Below are positions 33,610-44,296 of a stretch of 64,000 nt of DNA, piece after piece. Each line of letters opens with the position of its first letter. Position 1 is the stretch's first letter. Source of the DNA: Alistipes sp. (GTDB lineage Bacteria > Bacteroidota > Bacteroidia > Bacteroidales > Rikenellaceae); NCBI GenBank assembly GCA_017532885.1, contig JAFXIS010000028.1:6832-70831 (forward strand). Direction: 5' to 3'. The translations under genes and the position numbers were made by a program. The notes below the pieces were generated by a model. The model did no database searches. It was not told where the DNA came from and was given only the letters and a program-made list of their open reading frames with translations.

Positions 33610-34380
33610 ATGACTTCGCTTTACGATAATATAATTTTTGGCCCCGTGCGTTCGCGTCGCTTGGGCCTTTCGTTGGGTGTTAATCTGTTGCCCGTAGAGT
33701 CGAAATTGTGCAATTTCGATTGCATCTATTGCGAATGTGGCTGGAATGCCGACCATGCGGGGCGTCGTCGTTTTAATTCGCGCGAGGATGTGTTTCAGAT
33801 GCTTGCCGCTACGCTCGATAGAATGGTTGCGGAGGGGCAATTACCCGATGTAATAACATTTGCCGGCAATGGCGAGCCTACGATGCACCCGGAGTTTGAG
33901 GCTATTATCGACGATACCATAGCATTGAGGGATGCAAAATGCCCTGCGGCAAAGGTGTCGGTGCTGAGCAATGCTACGCAGATTCATCGCGAGGATGTGC
34001 GTCGTGCATTGTTGCGCGTGGATAATAATATCTTGAAACTCGACTCGGCGTTCGATGATACGGTGCAACTTATAAACAAACCCTGTGGCGAGTATAGCGT
34101 GGAGCGTCAAGTTGAGCTGATGAAGCTCTTCGAGGGGCATTTTATCTTGCAGACGATGTTTTTGCGTGGCGAGTATAATGGTCGAAGGGTTGATAACACC
34201 ACCTCGGAGCAGGTGGAGGCGTGGTTGCGCATAGTGAAGGAGATATCACCGCAGAAGGTTATGGTTTATTCACTCGATAGGGACACCCCATGCCCTACTT
34301 TGGAGAAGGTTTCGCGCGAGGAATTGCTCCAAATCGCCGAACAAGTTACGGCTTTGGGTATAGAGTGTTCGGTGGCATAG
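33610..34380 (+). CDS. Radical SAM protein
   Basis: 256 residues. The cluster motif is Cys34-x3-Cys38-x2-Cys41 in LCNFDCIYC, preceded by FGPVRSRRLGLSLGVNLLP. AGNGEPTMHPEF is the SAM-binding GGE-like motif. Family members with this N-terminus are common and mostly uncharacterised. A tRNA or cofactor modification role next to queA is inference. No auxiliary cluster domain is visible. Confidence 0.85.
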   Translation: MTSLYDNIIFGPVRSRRLGLSLGVNLLPVESKLCNFDCIYCECGWNADHAGRRRFNSREDVFQMLAATLDRMVAEGQLPDVITFAGNGEPTMHPEFEAIIDDTIALRDAKCPAAKVSVLSNATQIHREDVRRALLRVDNNILKLDSAFDDTVQLINKPCGEYSVERQVELMKLFEGHFILQTMFLRGEYNGRRVDNTTSEQVEAWLRIVKEISPQKVMVYSLDRDTPCPTLEKVSREELLQIAEQVTALGIECSVA

Positions 34381-34394
34381 TGTGAGCATGCTTC

Positions 34395-34423
34395 TTGCAA
34401 GAGAGGAAAAAAGAGTATATTTG
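34395..34423 (+). promoter_or_regulatory. Promoter of dxs placed almost on the start codon
   Basis: TTG (34395-34397) and TATATTTG (34416-34423) are 18 nt apart. The dxs ATG is at 34429, only 5 nt after the -7 box, so transcription could start at or next to the start codon. Confidence 0.6.
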
Positions 34424-34428
34424 TGACG

Positions 34429-36321
34429 ATGAAATCGCTTGAACATATAGAATACGATTTGTTATATAAGGTAAATTCGCCTGCCGAGTTAAAAAAACTC
34501 TCGGTAGATGAGTTGCCGCGCTATTGTCGTGAGTTGAGGCAATATATCATCGAGGAGTGCTCGAAAAATCCGGGACATTTGGCGTCGAGCCTCGGTGCGG
34601 TGGAACTTACTGTGGCGATACATTATGTCTACGATACGCCGCACGATAAATTGGTGTGGGATGTAGGACATCAAGCCTATGCTCATAAGATTATCACAGG
34701 TCGTCGCGACGCATTCCCCGAAAATCGCAAGGCAGGAGGCTTGAGCGGCTTCCCGCGTATGGCAGAGAGCGAATACGATTCGTTTGGTGCGGGGCATGCC
34801 TCGACCTCAATCTCGGCAGCTTTCGGTATGGCAAAGGCTGCGGAACTGAAGGGCGAGAAGCGAAATGTCGTTGCCGTAATTGGAGATGGTGCCATGACTG
34901 GCGGTTTGGCCTTCGAAGGTCTGAACAATGCCGGAGCGGATAAAAAGAATAATTTGTTGGTTATCCTGAATGATAACGAAATGGCTATCGACCAGGCTAC
35001 GGGAGCCTTGAAACGATACTTGGCTCATGTTGCTGCGTCACGCCATTATAACGCCGTGAAGCGAACTTTGTGGCGTTGGTTTTCACATGTGCCTCCGTTG
35101 TTAAGATTCTGCCAAAAGACAGGTAACGCACTGAAGCAGGGTCTGTTGCAGAATAGTAATTTGTTTGAGAGCCTTAATTTCCGCTATTTCGGGCAGGTTA
35201 ATGGTCACGATGTAAAGGATTTGGTTACAATCTTATCGTCGCTGAAGGATATCCGCGAACCAAAGTTGCTGCATGTCATTACCACAAAGGGTAAGGGCTA
35301 CACTCCGGCGGAAGATAATCAGTCGGTGTGGCATGCTCCGGGGCGTTTTAACCCTTATACCGGAGAACGATTGCCGGCAAAGGGTGGTGCGGCTCGCTAT
35401 CAGGATGTCTTTGGCGAAACATTGTTGGAGTTGGCGCGTGAGGATGATAAGATTGTCGGTATCACACCCGCTATGCCGTCGGGTTGCTCGATGAATATCA
35501 TGATGCAGGCGATGCCCGATAGATGCTTCGATGTGGGTATTGCCGAGGGACATGCCGTAACTTTTGCCGCGGGATTGGCTGCGGGAGGTATGCACCCTGT
35601 ATGTAATATCTATTCGACCTTTATGCAGCGTGCCTACGATAATATCATTCATGATGTGGCGTTGCAAAATCTCCCTGTTACGCTCTGCCTTGACCGCGGA
35701 GGCTTGGTTGGCGAGGATGGCGCTACACATCATGGAGCCTTCGATTTGGCATATCTCTCGTGCGTGCCAAATATGATTGTTGCGGCTCCGATGAATGAGG
35801 CAGAACTTAGAGATATGCTTGCTACGGCTGTGGCAACGCCTTCCCCGTATGCGATACGCTATCCGCGAGGCTGCGGAGAGGGTGTCGAGTGGCGCAATAA
35901 ATCATTCGAGAGGATTGAAACGGGCAAAGGCCGCAAGATAAAGGGTGGCGAAGATATTGCGGTGCTTACAATCGGTACGGTAGGTAATTTTGCCGCTACG
36001 GCAATTGCCGAGGTTGAGTCTAAGCATGCGATTTCGGTTGCGCATTACGATTTGCGTTTTGCCAAGCCCTTAGACATTGCGTTGCTGGATGAAGTAGGTC
36101 AGAAATTCTCGAAAGTTATAACCGTCGAGGATGGCGTTCTGCGTGGCGGAGTGGGAGAGGCTGTTACCCGCTACTTCAACTCAAAGGGCTACGATGTGCA
36201 AGTCGCAACACTTGGCATTGACGATAAATTTGTGGAGCAGGGTACTCCTGCCGAGTTATATGCTCAGTGTGGCTATGATGCCGCAGGCATTGAGCGCCAG
36301 ATTCTTAAGATGACAAAATGA
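34429..36321 (+). CDS. dxs: 1-deoxy-D-xylulose-5-phosphate synthase
   Basis: Thiamine-diphosphate enzyme that condenses pyruvate and glyceraldehyde 3-phosphate, the first step of the MEP pathway and source of DXP for pyridoxal phosphate. 630 residues. The start MKSLEHIEYDLLYKVNSPAELKKLS is homologous to other DXS N-termini. Motifs are WDVGHQAYAHKI, GDGAMTGGLAFEGLNNAG with NDNEMAI (thiamine diphosphate site), and CLDRGGLVGEDGATHHGAFD. A GTG at 34423 overlaps the promoter and is not preferred. Its stop overlaps the next gene (ATGA). Confidence 0.95.
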   Translation: MKSLEHIEYDLLYKVNSPAELKKLSVDELPRYCRELRQYIIEECSKNPGHLASSLGAVELTVAIHYVYDTPHDKLVWDVGHQAYAHKIITGRRDAFPENRKAGGLSGFPRMAESEYDSFGAGHASTSISAAFGMAKAAELKGEKRNVVAVIGDGAMTGGLAFEGLNNAGADKKNNLLVILNDNEMAIDQATGALKRYLAHVAASRHYNAVKRTLWRWFSHVPPLLRFCQKTGNALKQGLLQNSNLFESLNFRYFGQVNGHDVKDLVTILSSLKDIREPKLLHVITTKGKGYTPAEDNQSVWHAPGRFNPYTGERLPAKGGAARYQDVFGETLLELAREDDKIVGITPAMPSGCSMNIMMQAMPDRCFDVGIAEGHAVTFAAGLAAGGMHPVCNIYSTFMQRAYDNIIHDVALQNLPVTLCLDRGGLVGEDGATHHGAFDLAYLSCVPNMIVAAPMNEAELRDMLATAVATPSPYAIRYPRGCGEGVEWRNKSFERIETGKGRKIKGGEDIAVLTIGTVGNFAATAIAEVESKHAISVAHYDLRFAKPLDIALLDEVGQKFSKVITVEDGVLRGGVGEAVTRYFNSKGYDVQVATLGIDDKFVEQGTPAELYAQCGYDAAGIERQILKMTK

Positions 36322-37205
36322 AAAGACTCTTAACCCAGACATATCTTTTGGCATGTATCTTTGCATGCTATGCGGCAATGGCGCAAAGTGGGCAGAGTCT
36401 ACTTCTAAACATTGAGGAGATTTGCAATGTCGAGGAGTTATTGCCCTCGGATATCGAGGTCAGAGGCTCCTCGCAGGGTATGGCTATCAGTGGTCGTTAC
36501 GCTTTTTTGATGCACGACAAGGGTCAGTGTGTCGTCATCGACCTTCGTCGCCGGGAGTTTGTTGCAACATATGTAATGGAGGGTAACACGGGCCATTGCA
36601 ACAACGCCTCGTTTGGTCGCGAACGATATAGTGCAAAGTCAAAATTCCCGCTATTGTATGTCGCCGAGTGCCGAGGCGAACGGGCTTGCTATGTGAATGA
36701 TGTGTCGCTTGAGGGCTCACGCTTGGTGCAAAAGATTTTCTACGATGGCAAGGATATCACAGGCCCGGCAGATTGGCTTGTAGATTCTCGGAAGCGATAT
36801 CTGTGGCTCTACTGTACCATCGAGGGAGAGCGTCGGTTGAAGGCTTTTGAGTTGCCTCGCCTTGCCGATAGTGACAATCATGGCGAGGTACATCTGCACG
36901 AGGAGGATGTTGTCAAGGAGTTATACGCCGGAGAGGTCGCTATTCCGCAGGGTAGCATGATACATCGTCGATTTGCATATCTTCCCGATGGTGTCCCTTC
37001 GCGCAATCGAAAACTGCATATTGTAAATATCAAGACTGGCGAGGTTGCAGAGCCGTTTGACTTGAACCATATAGCGTATGAGCCTGAGGGCGTTGCACGC
37101 AAAGGTCGCAAGATGTATCTGTCGTTCCATACACCTCGCAACCCTCGCCAAAATCGCATCTATCAATTTCAGATTAAGAGGCATAACGCCAGGCGTGCGC
37201 ATTAA
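36318..37205 (+). CDS. Exported protein of unknown function, possibly beta-propeller
   Basis: 295 residues with a signal peptide (cleavage after AMAQ). The mature part shows repeated strand-turn units (GMAISGRYAFLMHDKGQCVVIDLRR, LVDSRKRYLWLYCTIEGER, RKLHIVNIKTGEV, EPEGVARKGRKMYLSFHT) compatible with a propeller fold. I do not recognise a family. It overlaps dxs by 4 nt, so expression is coupled, although no functional link is evident. Its stop overlaps that of the convergent lipocalin gene. Confidence 0.6.
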   Translation: MKRLLTQTYLLACIFACYAAMAQSGQSLLLNIEEICNVEELLPSDIEVRGSSQGMAISGRYAFLMHDKGQCVVIDLRRREFVATYVMEGNTGHCNNASFGRERYSAKSKFPLLYVAECRGERACYVNDVSLEGSRLVQKIFYDGKDITGPADWLVDSRKRYLWLYCTIEGERRLKAFELPRLADSDNHGEVHLHEEDVVKELYAGEVAIPQGSMIHRRFAYLPDGVPSRNRKLHIVNIKTGEVAEPFDLNHIAYEPEGVARKGRKMYLSFHTPRNPRQNRIYQFQIKRHNARRAH

Positions 37206-37726
37206 TTGTTGTCGATAATCAATCGGTTGGTATCATAACCCTTCTGGCGAGCCAATGCCATGATGTAGCTTAGGGTCGAAGAGGGTAGTTGCGGCGTGCG
37301 CGACAAAATCCACAAATATTTCGGAGAGTTACTGCCTATCAATACCCATTCGTGCTGCTCGCCCATTGCCAAGATGTTGTAATCGGAGTAAAAAATCCAG
37401 AAAAACGATACGCGCAAGCGCCCCGGAGTGTCGGTTGTCTTTGCTTTCCCGACAGCCTCCTTCTCTTTGCCATCTTTTATACCGCGATTTATAACCTCGA
37501 TAGTCCCGTCGGGGAGCAGATTGTAGGTTGCGGTTACATCCGTCATGCCGCGCTCAAAGCTATGGTCGAAGCGTGCAATTTCGTACCAACGCCCCATAAA
37601 ATCCTTAAGACTGAGATTGCTTACAGTTGTGCGGTCAATCTCGTTGCGGCCACTATTGTAAGCACATGCCGCAAAGAGTAGAACTAATGATAAGATTAAC
37701 ATTCGAATTTTAGAATAAGTTTTCAT
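37202..37726 (-). CDS. Lipocalin family lipoprotein
   Basis: 174 residues. A lipoprotein signal peptide with lipobox FAAC is followed by a Blc-like lipocalin: GRWYEIARFDHSFERG (the G-x-W motif), VTATYNLLPDGTIEVINRG, GRLRVSFFWIFYSDYNIL, LIGSNSPKYLWILSRTPQL. Related Blc proteins bind lysophospholipids or fatty acids at the outer membrane. The ATG at 37726 places the signal peptide at the N-terminus. It is divergent from clpB with 233 bp between. Confidence 0.88.
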   Translation of the reverse strand: MKTYSKIRMLILSLVLLFAACAYNSGRNEIDRTTVSNLSLKDFMGRWYEIARFDHSFERGMTDVTATYNLLPDGTIEVINRGIKDGKEKEAVGKAKTTDTPGRLRVSFFWIFYSDYNILAMGEQHEWVLIGSNSPKYLWILSRTPQLPSSTLSYIMALARQKGYDTNRLIIDNN

Positions 37727-37815
37727 AATCTTTTGCTTTTGGTGTGGTGGTTGCAAAAACCATACAATCTTTTGTTGTATCTGTTTCTCGGGTAAGTCAC
37801 GAAAGAGAAAAATAA

Positions 37816-37901
37816 TCTGCCAAAATGTCTTGTTTGGACATATACCTCTGCCAATTTCTGCCAAAAGCGTCTAAAGATGTTTGTTTGGGGCGGTTGGCAG
37901 A
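37816..37901 (+). promoter_or_regulatory. Repeated TCTGCCAA boxes upstream of clpB
   Basis: TCTGCCAA occurs at 37816-37823, 37847-37854 and 37857-37864, and its inverse TTGGCAGA at 37894-37901. The second and fourth extend to a perfect 10-bp inverted pair (CCTCTGCCAA / TTGGCAGAGG). Placement 60-145 nt before clpB suggests a regulator binding site. No clear TAnnTTTG promoter is seen here. Confidence 0.5.
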
Positions 37902-37959
37902 GGATTTGTTTATATTGGAGCAGAAGCAAGTGAATACGAAATATAAAAACATATAAACT

Positions 37960-40563
37960 ATGAACATTAATTCTTTAACTATCAAGGCGCAAGAGCTATT
38001 GCAAGCTGCCGTATCTCTTGCTGCACAGCAAGGTCAGCAGGCTGTTGAACCTTTGCATTTGTTGAGTGCGATTGTTGCCGAGGATGACTCTTTGGGAGCA
38101 TTCCTGTTGGGGCGCGTAGGTGTGAATATCGCCATGCTGCGCGAGGATATCCGCCGCGGTGTGGACTCTTTGCCGAAGGTGTCGGGTGCCGGAGGCGAGC
38201 AGTTCTTCTCGGGCGATACCTCGAAGGTTATTCAGCGAGGCGTGGATTTTACGCGCAAGTTTAACGATAAGTATGCCTCGGTCGAGCATCTTTTGCTTGG
38301 CTTGGTTGCCGAGCGAGGTCAAGCGGCTGATATTCTGAAGCGAAATGGTGCTTCGGAGAAGGATTTGATAGAGGCTATTCGTACATTCCGCAAGGGTGCG
38401 ACGGTCGATTCTCAAACCGCATCACAGGAGTTCGATGCACTTGGAAAATATGCCATAAACCTTAATGAGTTGGCGCGCAGTGGTAAGTTGGACCCCGTAA
38501 TCGGTCGTGACGAGGAGATTCGCCGCGTGTTGCAGATTTTGTCGCGTCGCACGAAGAATAATCCCATTTTAGTCGGCGAAGCGGGTGTCGGAAAGACCGC
38601 TATTGCCGAGGGTATTGCCCATCGTATAGTTGATGGCGATGTACCCGAGAATTTGAAATCAAAGACAATCTTTTCGCTTGATATGGGTGCGTTGATTGCC
38701 GGAGCGAAGTATCAGGGTGAGTTCGAGGAGCGCTTGAAGGGCGTTGTGCAGGAGGTCATCGCAGGCGATGGTGAGATACTGCTCTTTATCGATGAGATTC
38801 ATACGCTGGTCGGCGCCGGCAAGTCGAGCGGTGCTATGGACGCTGCCAATATTTTGAAGCCGGCTTTGGCGCGTGGCGAGTTACGCACGATTGGAGCCAC
38901 AACGCTCGACGAGTTCCAGAAATATTTCGAGCAGGATAAGGCTTTGGAGCGTCGTTTCCAGAAGGTTATGGTTGATGAGCCGGCTACGGAGGATGCTATC
39001 TCAATCTTGCGAGGCTTGAAGGAGCGTTACGAGAATCATCACCGCGTACGCATCAAGGATGAGGCGATTATCGCGGCTGTGGAGCTTTCGCACCGCTATA
39101 TCACATCGCGTTTCCTGCCCGATAAGGCTATCGACTTGGTCGATGAGGCTGCGGCGCATCTGCGTTTGGAGATGAACTCCGTACCCGAGGATATCGACAA
39201 TCTCGACAGGCGTATCCGTCAGTTGGAGATTGAACGCGAGGCTATACGCCGCGAGAAGGACGAGAAGCGAGTTGAAAACCTCACTCGCGAAATTGAGGAC
39301 TTGAAGTCGAAGGAGTCCACTCTGCGTGCCAAGTGGCAGGGAGAGCGTGATTTGTTGCATAAGATACAGGAGAATAAAGATAGTATTGAACACCTGAAAA
39401 TCGAGGCGCAGCAGGCAGAGCGTCAGGGTGACTATGGCCGCGTGGCGGAGATTCGCTACGGTAAAATAGTCGAAGCTGAGAAGCAAATCGAGGCTTTGGA
39501 AGAGCAGTTGCGCCTGACTGCGACAGGTGGCGATGCGATGATTAAGGAGGAGGTTGATGCTGAGGATATTGCCGAGGTAGTATCGCGCTGGACGGGTATT
39601 CCCGTTAAGCGTATGCTCTCGTCGGAGCGCGAGAAGTTGCTCAATATGGAGGCGGAGCTGCACCGCAGGGTTGTGGGTCAGCAGCAGGCTATTGAGGTGA
39701 TTTCTGATGCGGTGCGCCGTTCGCGTGCCGGTCTGAACGATAGCCGAAAGCCTATCGGCTCGTTTATCTTCCTCGGTACTACGGGTGTCGGAAAGACCGA
39801 GCTGGCGAAGGCTTTAGCGGAGTTTTTGTTTAACGACGAGCAGATGATGACGCGTATCGATATGAGCGAGTATCAGGAGCGTCATAGCGTGTCGCGTCTG
39901 GTGGGTGCGCCTCCGGGATATGTCGGCTACGACGAGGGTGGACAGCTTACCGAGGCGGTGCGTCGCAAGCCCTATTCGGTGGTGCTGCTCGACGAGATTG
40001 AGAAGGCTCATCCCGATGTCTTTAACATCCTGTTGCAGGTGCTTGACGATGGCCGACTTACGGATAATAAGGGCCGCACGGTCGATTTCCGCAATACGAT
40101 AATCATCATGACCTCGAATATGGGCTCGCACATCATTCAGGAGAATTTTTCAAAGGGCTTCGATGGCGAGAGCATCTCGGCGGAGGTGGTGGAGCGCACC
40201 CGCGAGGATGTGGTGGAGTTGCTGAAAACCCACCTCAAACCAGAGTTTTTGAATCGTATCGACGAGATTGTGATGTTTGAGCCGCTTACCCGCCGCGATA
40301 TCGAGCAGATTGTTGATATTCAGATGGGTATTATACGAAAGATGCTCGCGGAGAATGGCATTGTTTTGGACTATACCGACGCTGCCCGAGGACTTATTGC
40401 CCACCTTGGCTATGATGCTATGTTTGGTGCAAGACCCGTTAAGCGAGTTATCCAGCGCGAGGTGGTGAACGACCTCTCGAAGCGCATCTTGGCGGGCGAT
40501 GTAAACCGCGACAAGCCGATTTTGATTGATGCCGACGGCGAGAAGTTGGTGTTTAGGAATTAG
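37960..40563 (+). CDS. clpB: ATP-dependent chaperone ClpB
   Basis: Hexameric disaggregase working with DnaK, 867 residues. The N-terminal Clp repeat domain spans about 1-150. The first AAA+ module has Walker A GEAGVGKTA (206-214), followed by a coiled middle domain (about 400-530) that separates ClpB from ClpC/ClpA. The second AAA+ module has GTTGVGKTE (606-614), and the C-terminal domain follows. The gene is monocistronic with its own terminator, and its upstream region carries repeated boxes. Confidence 0.96.
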   Translation: MNINSLTIKAQELLQAAVSLAAQQGQQAVEPLHLLSAIVAEDDSLGAFLLGRVGVNIAMLREDIRRGVDSLPKVSGAGGEQFFSGDTSKVIQRGVDFTRKFNDKYASVEHLLLGLVAERGQAADILKRNGASEKDLIEAIRTFRKGATVDSQTASQEFDALGKYAINLNELARSGKLDPVIGRDEEIRRVLQILSRRTKNNPILVGEAGVGKTAIAEGIAHRIVDGDVPENLKSKTIFSLDMGALIAGAKYQGEFEERLKGVVQEVIAGDGEILLFIDEIHTLVGAGKSSGAMDAANILKPALARGELRTIGATTLDEFQKYFEQDKALERRFQKVMVDEPATEDAISILRGLKERYENHHRVRIKDEAIIAAVELSHRYITSRFLPDKAIDLVDEAAAHLRLEMNSVPEDIDNLDRRIRQLEIEREAIRREKDEKRVENLTREIEDLKSKESTLRAKWQGERDLLHKIQENKDSIEHLKIEAQQAERQGDYGRVAEIRYGKIVEAEKQIEALEEQLRLTATGGDAMIKEEVDAEDIAEVVSRWTGIPVKRMLSSEREKLLNMEAELHRRVVGQQQAIEVISDAVRRSRAGLNDSRKPIGSFIFLGTTGVGKTELAKALAEFLFNDEQMMTRIDMSEYQERHSVSRLVGAPPGYVGYDEGGQLTEAVRRKPYSVVLLDEIEKAHPDVFNILLQVLDDGRLTDNKGRTVDFRNTIIIMTSNMGSHIIQENFSKGFDGESISAEVVERTREDVVELLKTHLKPEFLNRIDEIVMFEPLTRRDIEQIVDIQMGIIRKMLAENGIVLDYTDAARGLIAHLGYDAMFGARPVKRVIQREVVNDLSKRILAGDVNRDKPILIDADGEKLVFRN

Positions 40564-40671
40564 GTTCTTTGGTTAGGGAGTATAGAGAGATTAAGGAATT
40601 TAGGGAAATTGTTTTGGGAATACCCCTAACCTCTTTAACCTCTCAAATCTCTCTAATTCCCCTATAACAAT

Positions 40672-40697
40672 AAAAGGCGGTCGAAGGGCCGCCTTTT
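40672..40697 (+). terminator. Terminator of clpB
   Basis: AAAAGGCGG (40672-40680) pairs with CCGCCTTTT (40689-40697). Upstream, 40575-40665 holds an AG-rich block followed by a CT-rich block that are imperfect inverses. Confidence 0.85.
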
Positions 40698-40773
40698 GTT
40701 TGTATTACGCTACACGGTCTGCTGAGCCCAAGCATTAAATATCCAAAATATCGCTATGGCACTTTTTCATGTT

Positions 40774-40809
40774 TATCTTTGCTCGTTTCTCGGATAATGG
40801 TTATATTTG
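40774..40809 (+). promoter_or_regulatory. Tandem promoter elements of the GH2 beta-galactosidase
   Basis: TATCTTTG at 40774-40781 and TATATTTG at 40802-40809 both match -7. TTTG inside the first box also sits 20 nt before the second, so it can act as its -33 element. The start codon is at 40848. Confidence 0.6.
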
Positions 40810-40844
40810 CGTAAATACAAATATTCGTTCATCTAATACAATAA

Positions 40845-44045
<3,201 letters not shown>

Positions 44046-44069
44046 CGGAGTATTCACATAGAAAAACAA

Positions 44070-44101
44070 TAACGCGGGTAGTGATTTTACTACCCGCGTT
44101 A
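44070..44101. terminator. Terminator of the beta-galactosidase gene
   Basis: TAACGCGGGTAGT (44070-44082) pairs perfectly with ACTACCCGCGTTA (44089-44101). Confidence 0.85.
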
Positions 44102-44118
44102 CTATTATATATCGGAAT

Positions 44119-44256
44119 TATATAGTTTAGTGTTGTACCTCAAAAAGGTATTGAGATTCTCACGCATTTGTTTTTCCGTCACTCTGAGGGAGCATTGGCG
44201 ACCGTGAGAGTCTAAAAACAAATGCTCAGAATGACGCATAACAACATTAATCTATA
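44119..44256. repeat. MITE-like palindromic repeat, copy 2
   Basis: Inverted relative to copy 1 at 3243-3383 and nearly identical over about 134 bp. It sits between the convergent beta-galactosidase and rhamnosidase genes. Confidence 0.75.
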
Positions 44257-44296
44257 CCATTCCGTTATTTGTTGTGCGAAAATGTGGTATGACGCT

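Noticed and set aside
40575..40665. AG-rich and CT-rich blocks after clpB as an RNA gene
   Set aside because: They are imperfect inverses next to a good terminator and show no promoter; simple low-complexity sequence is enough to explain them.
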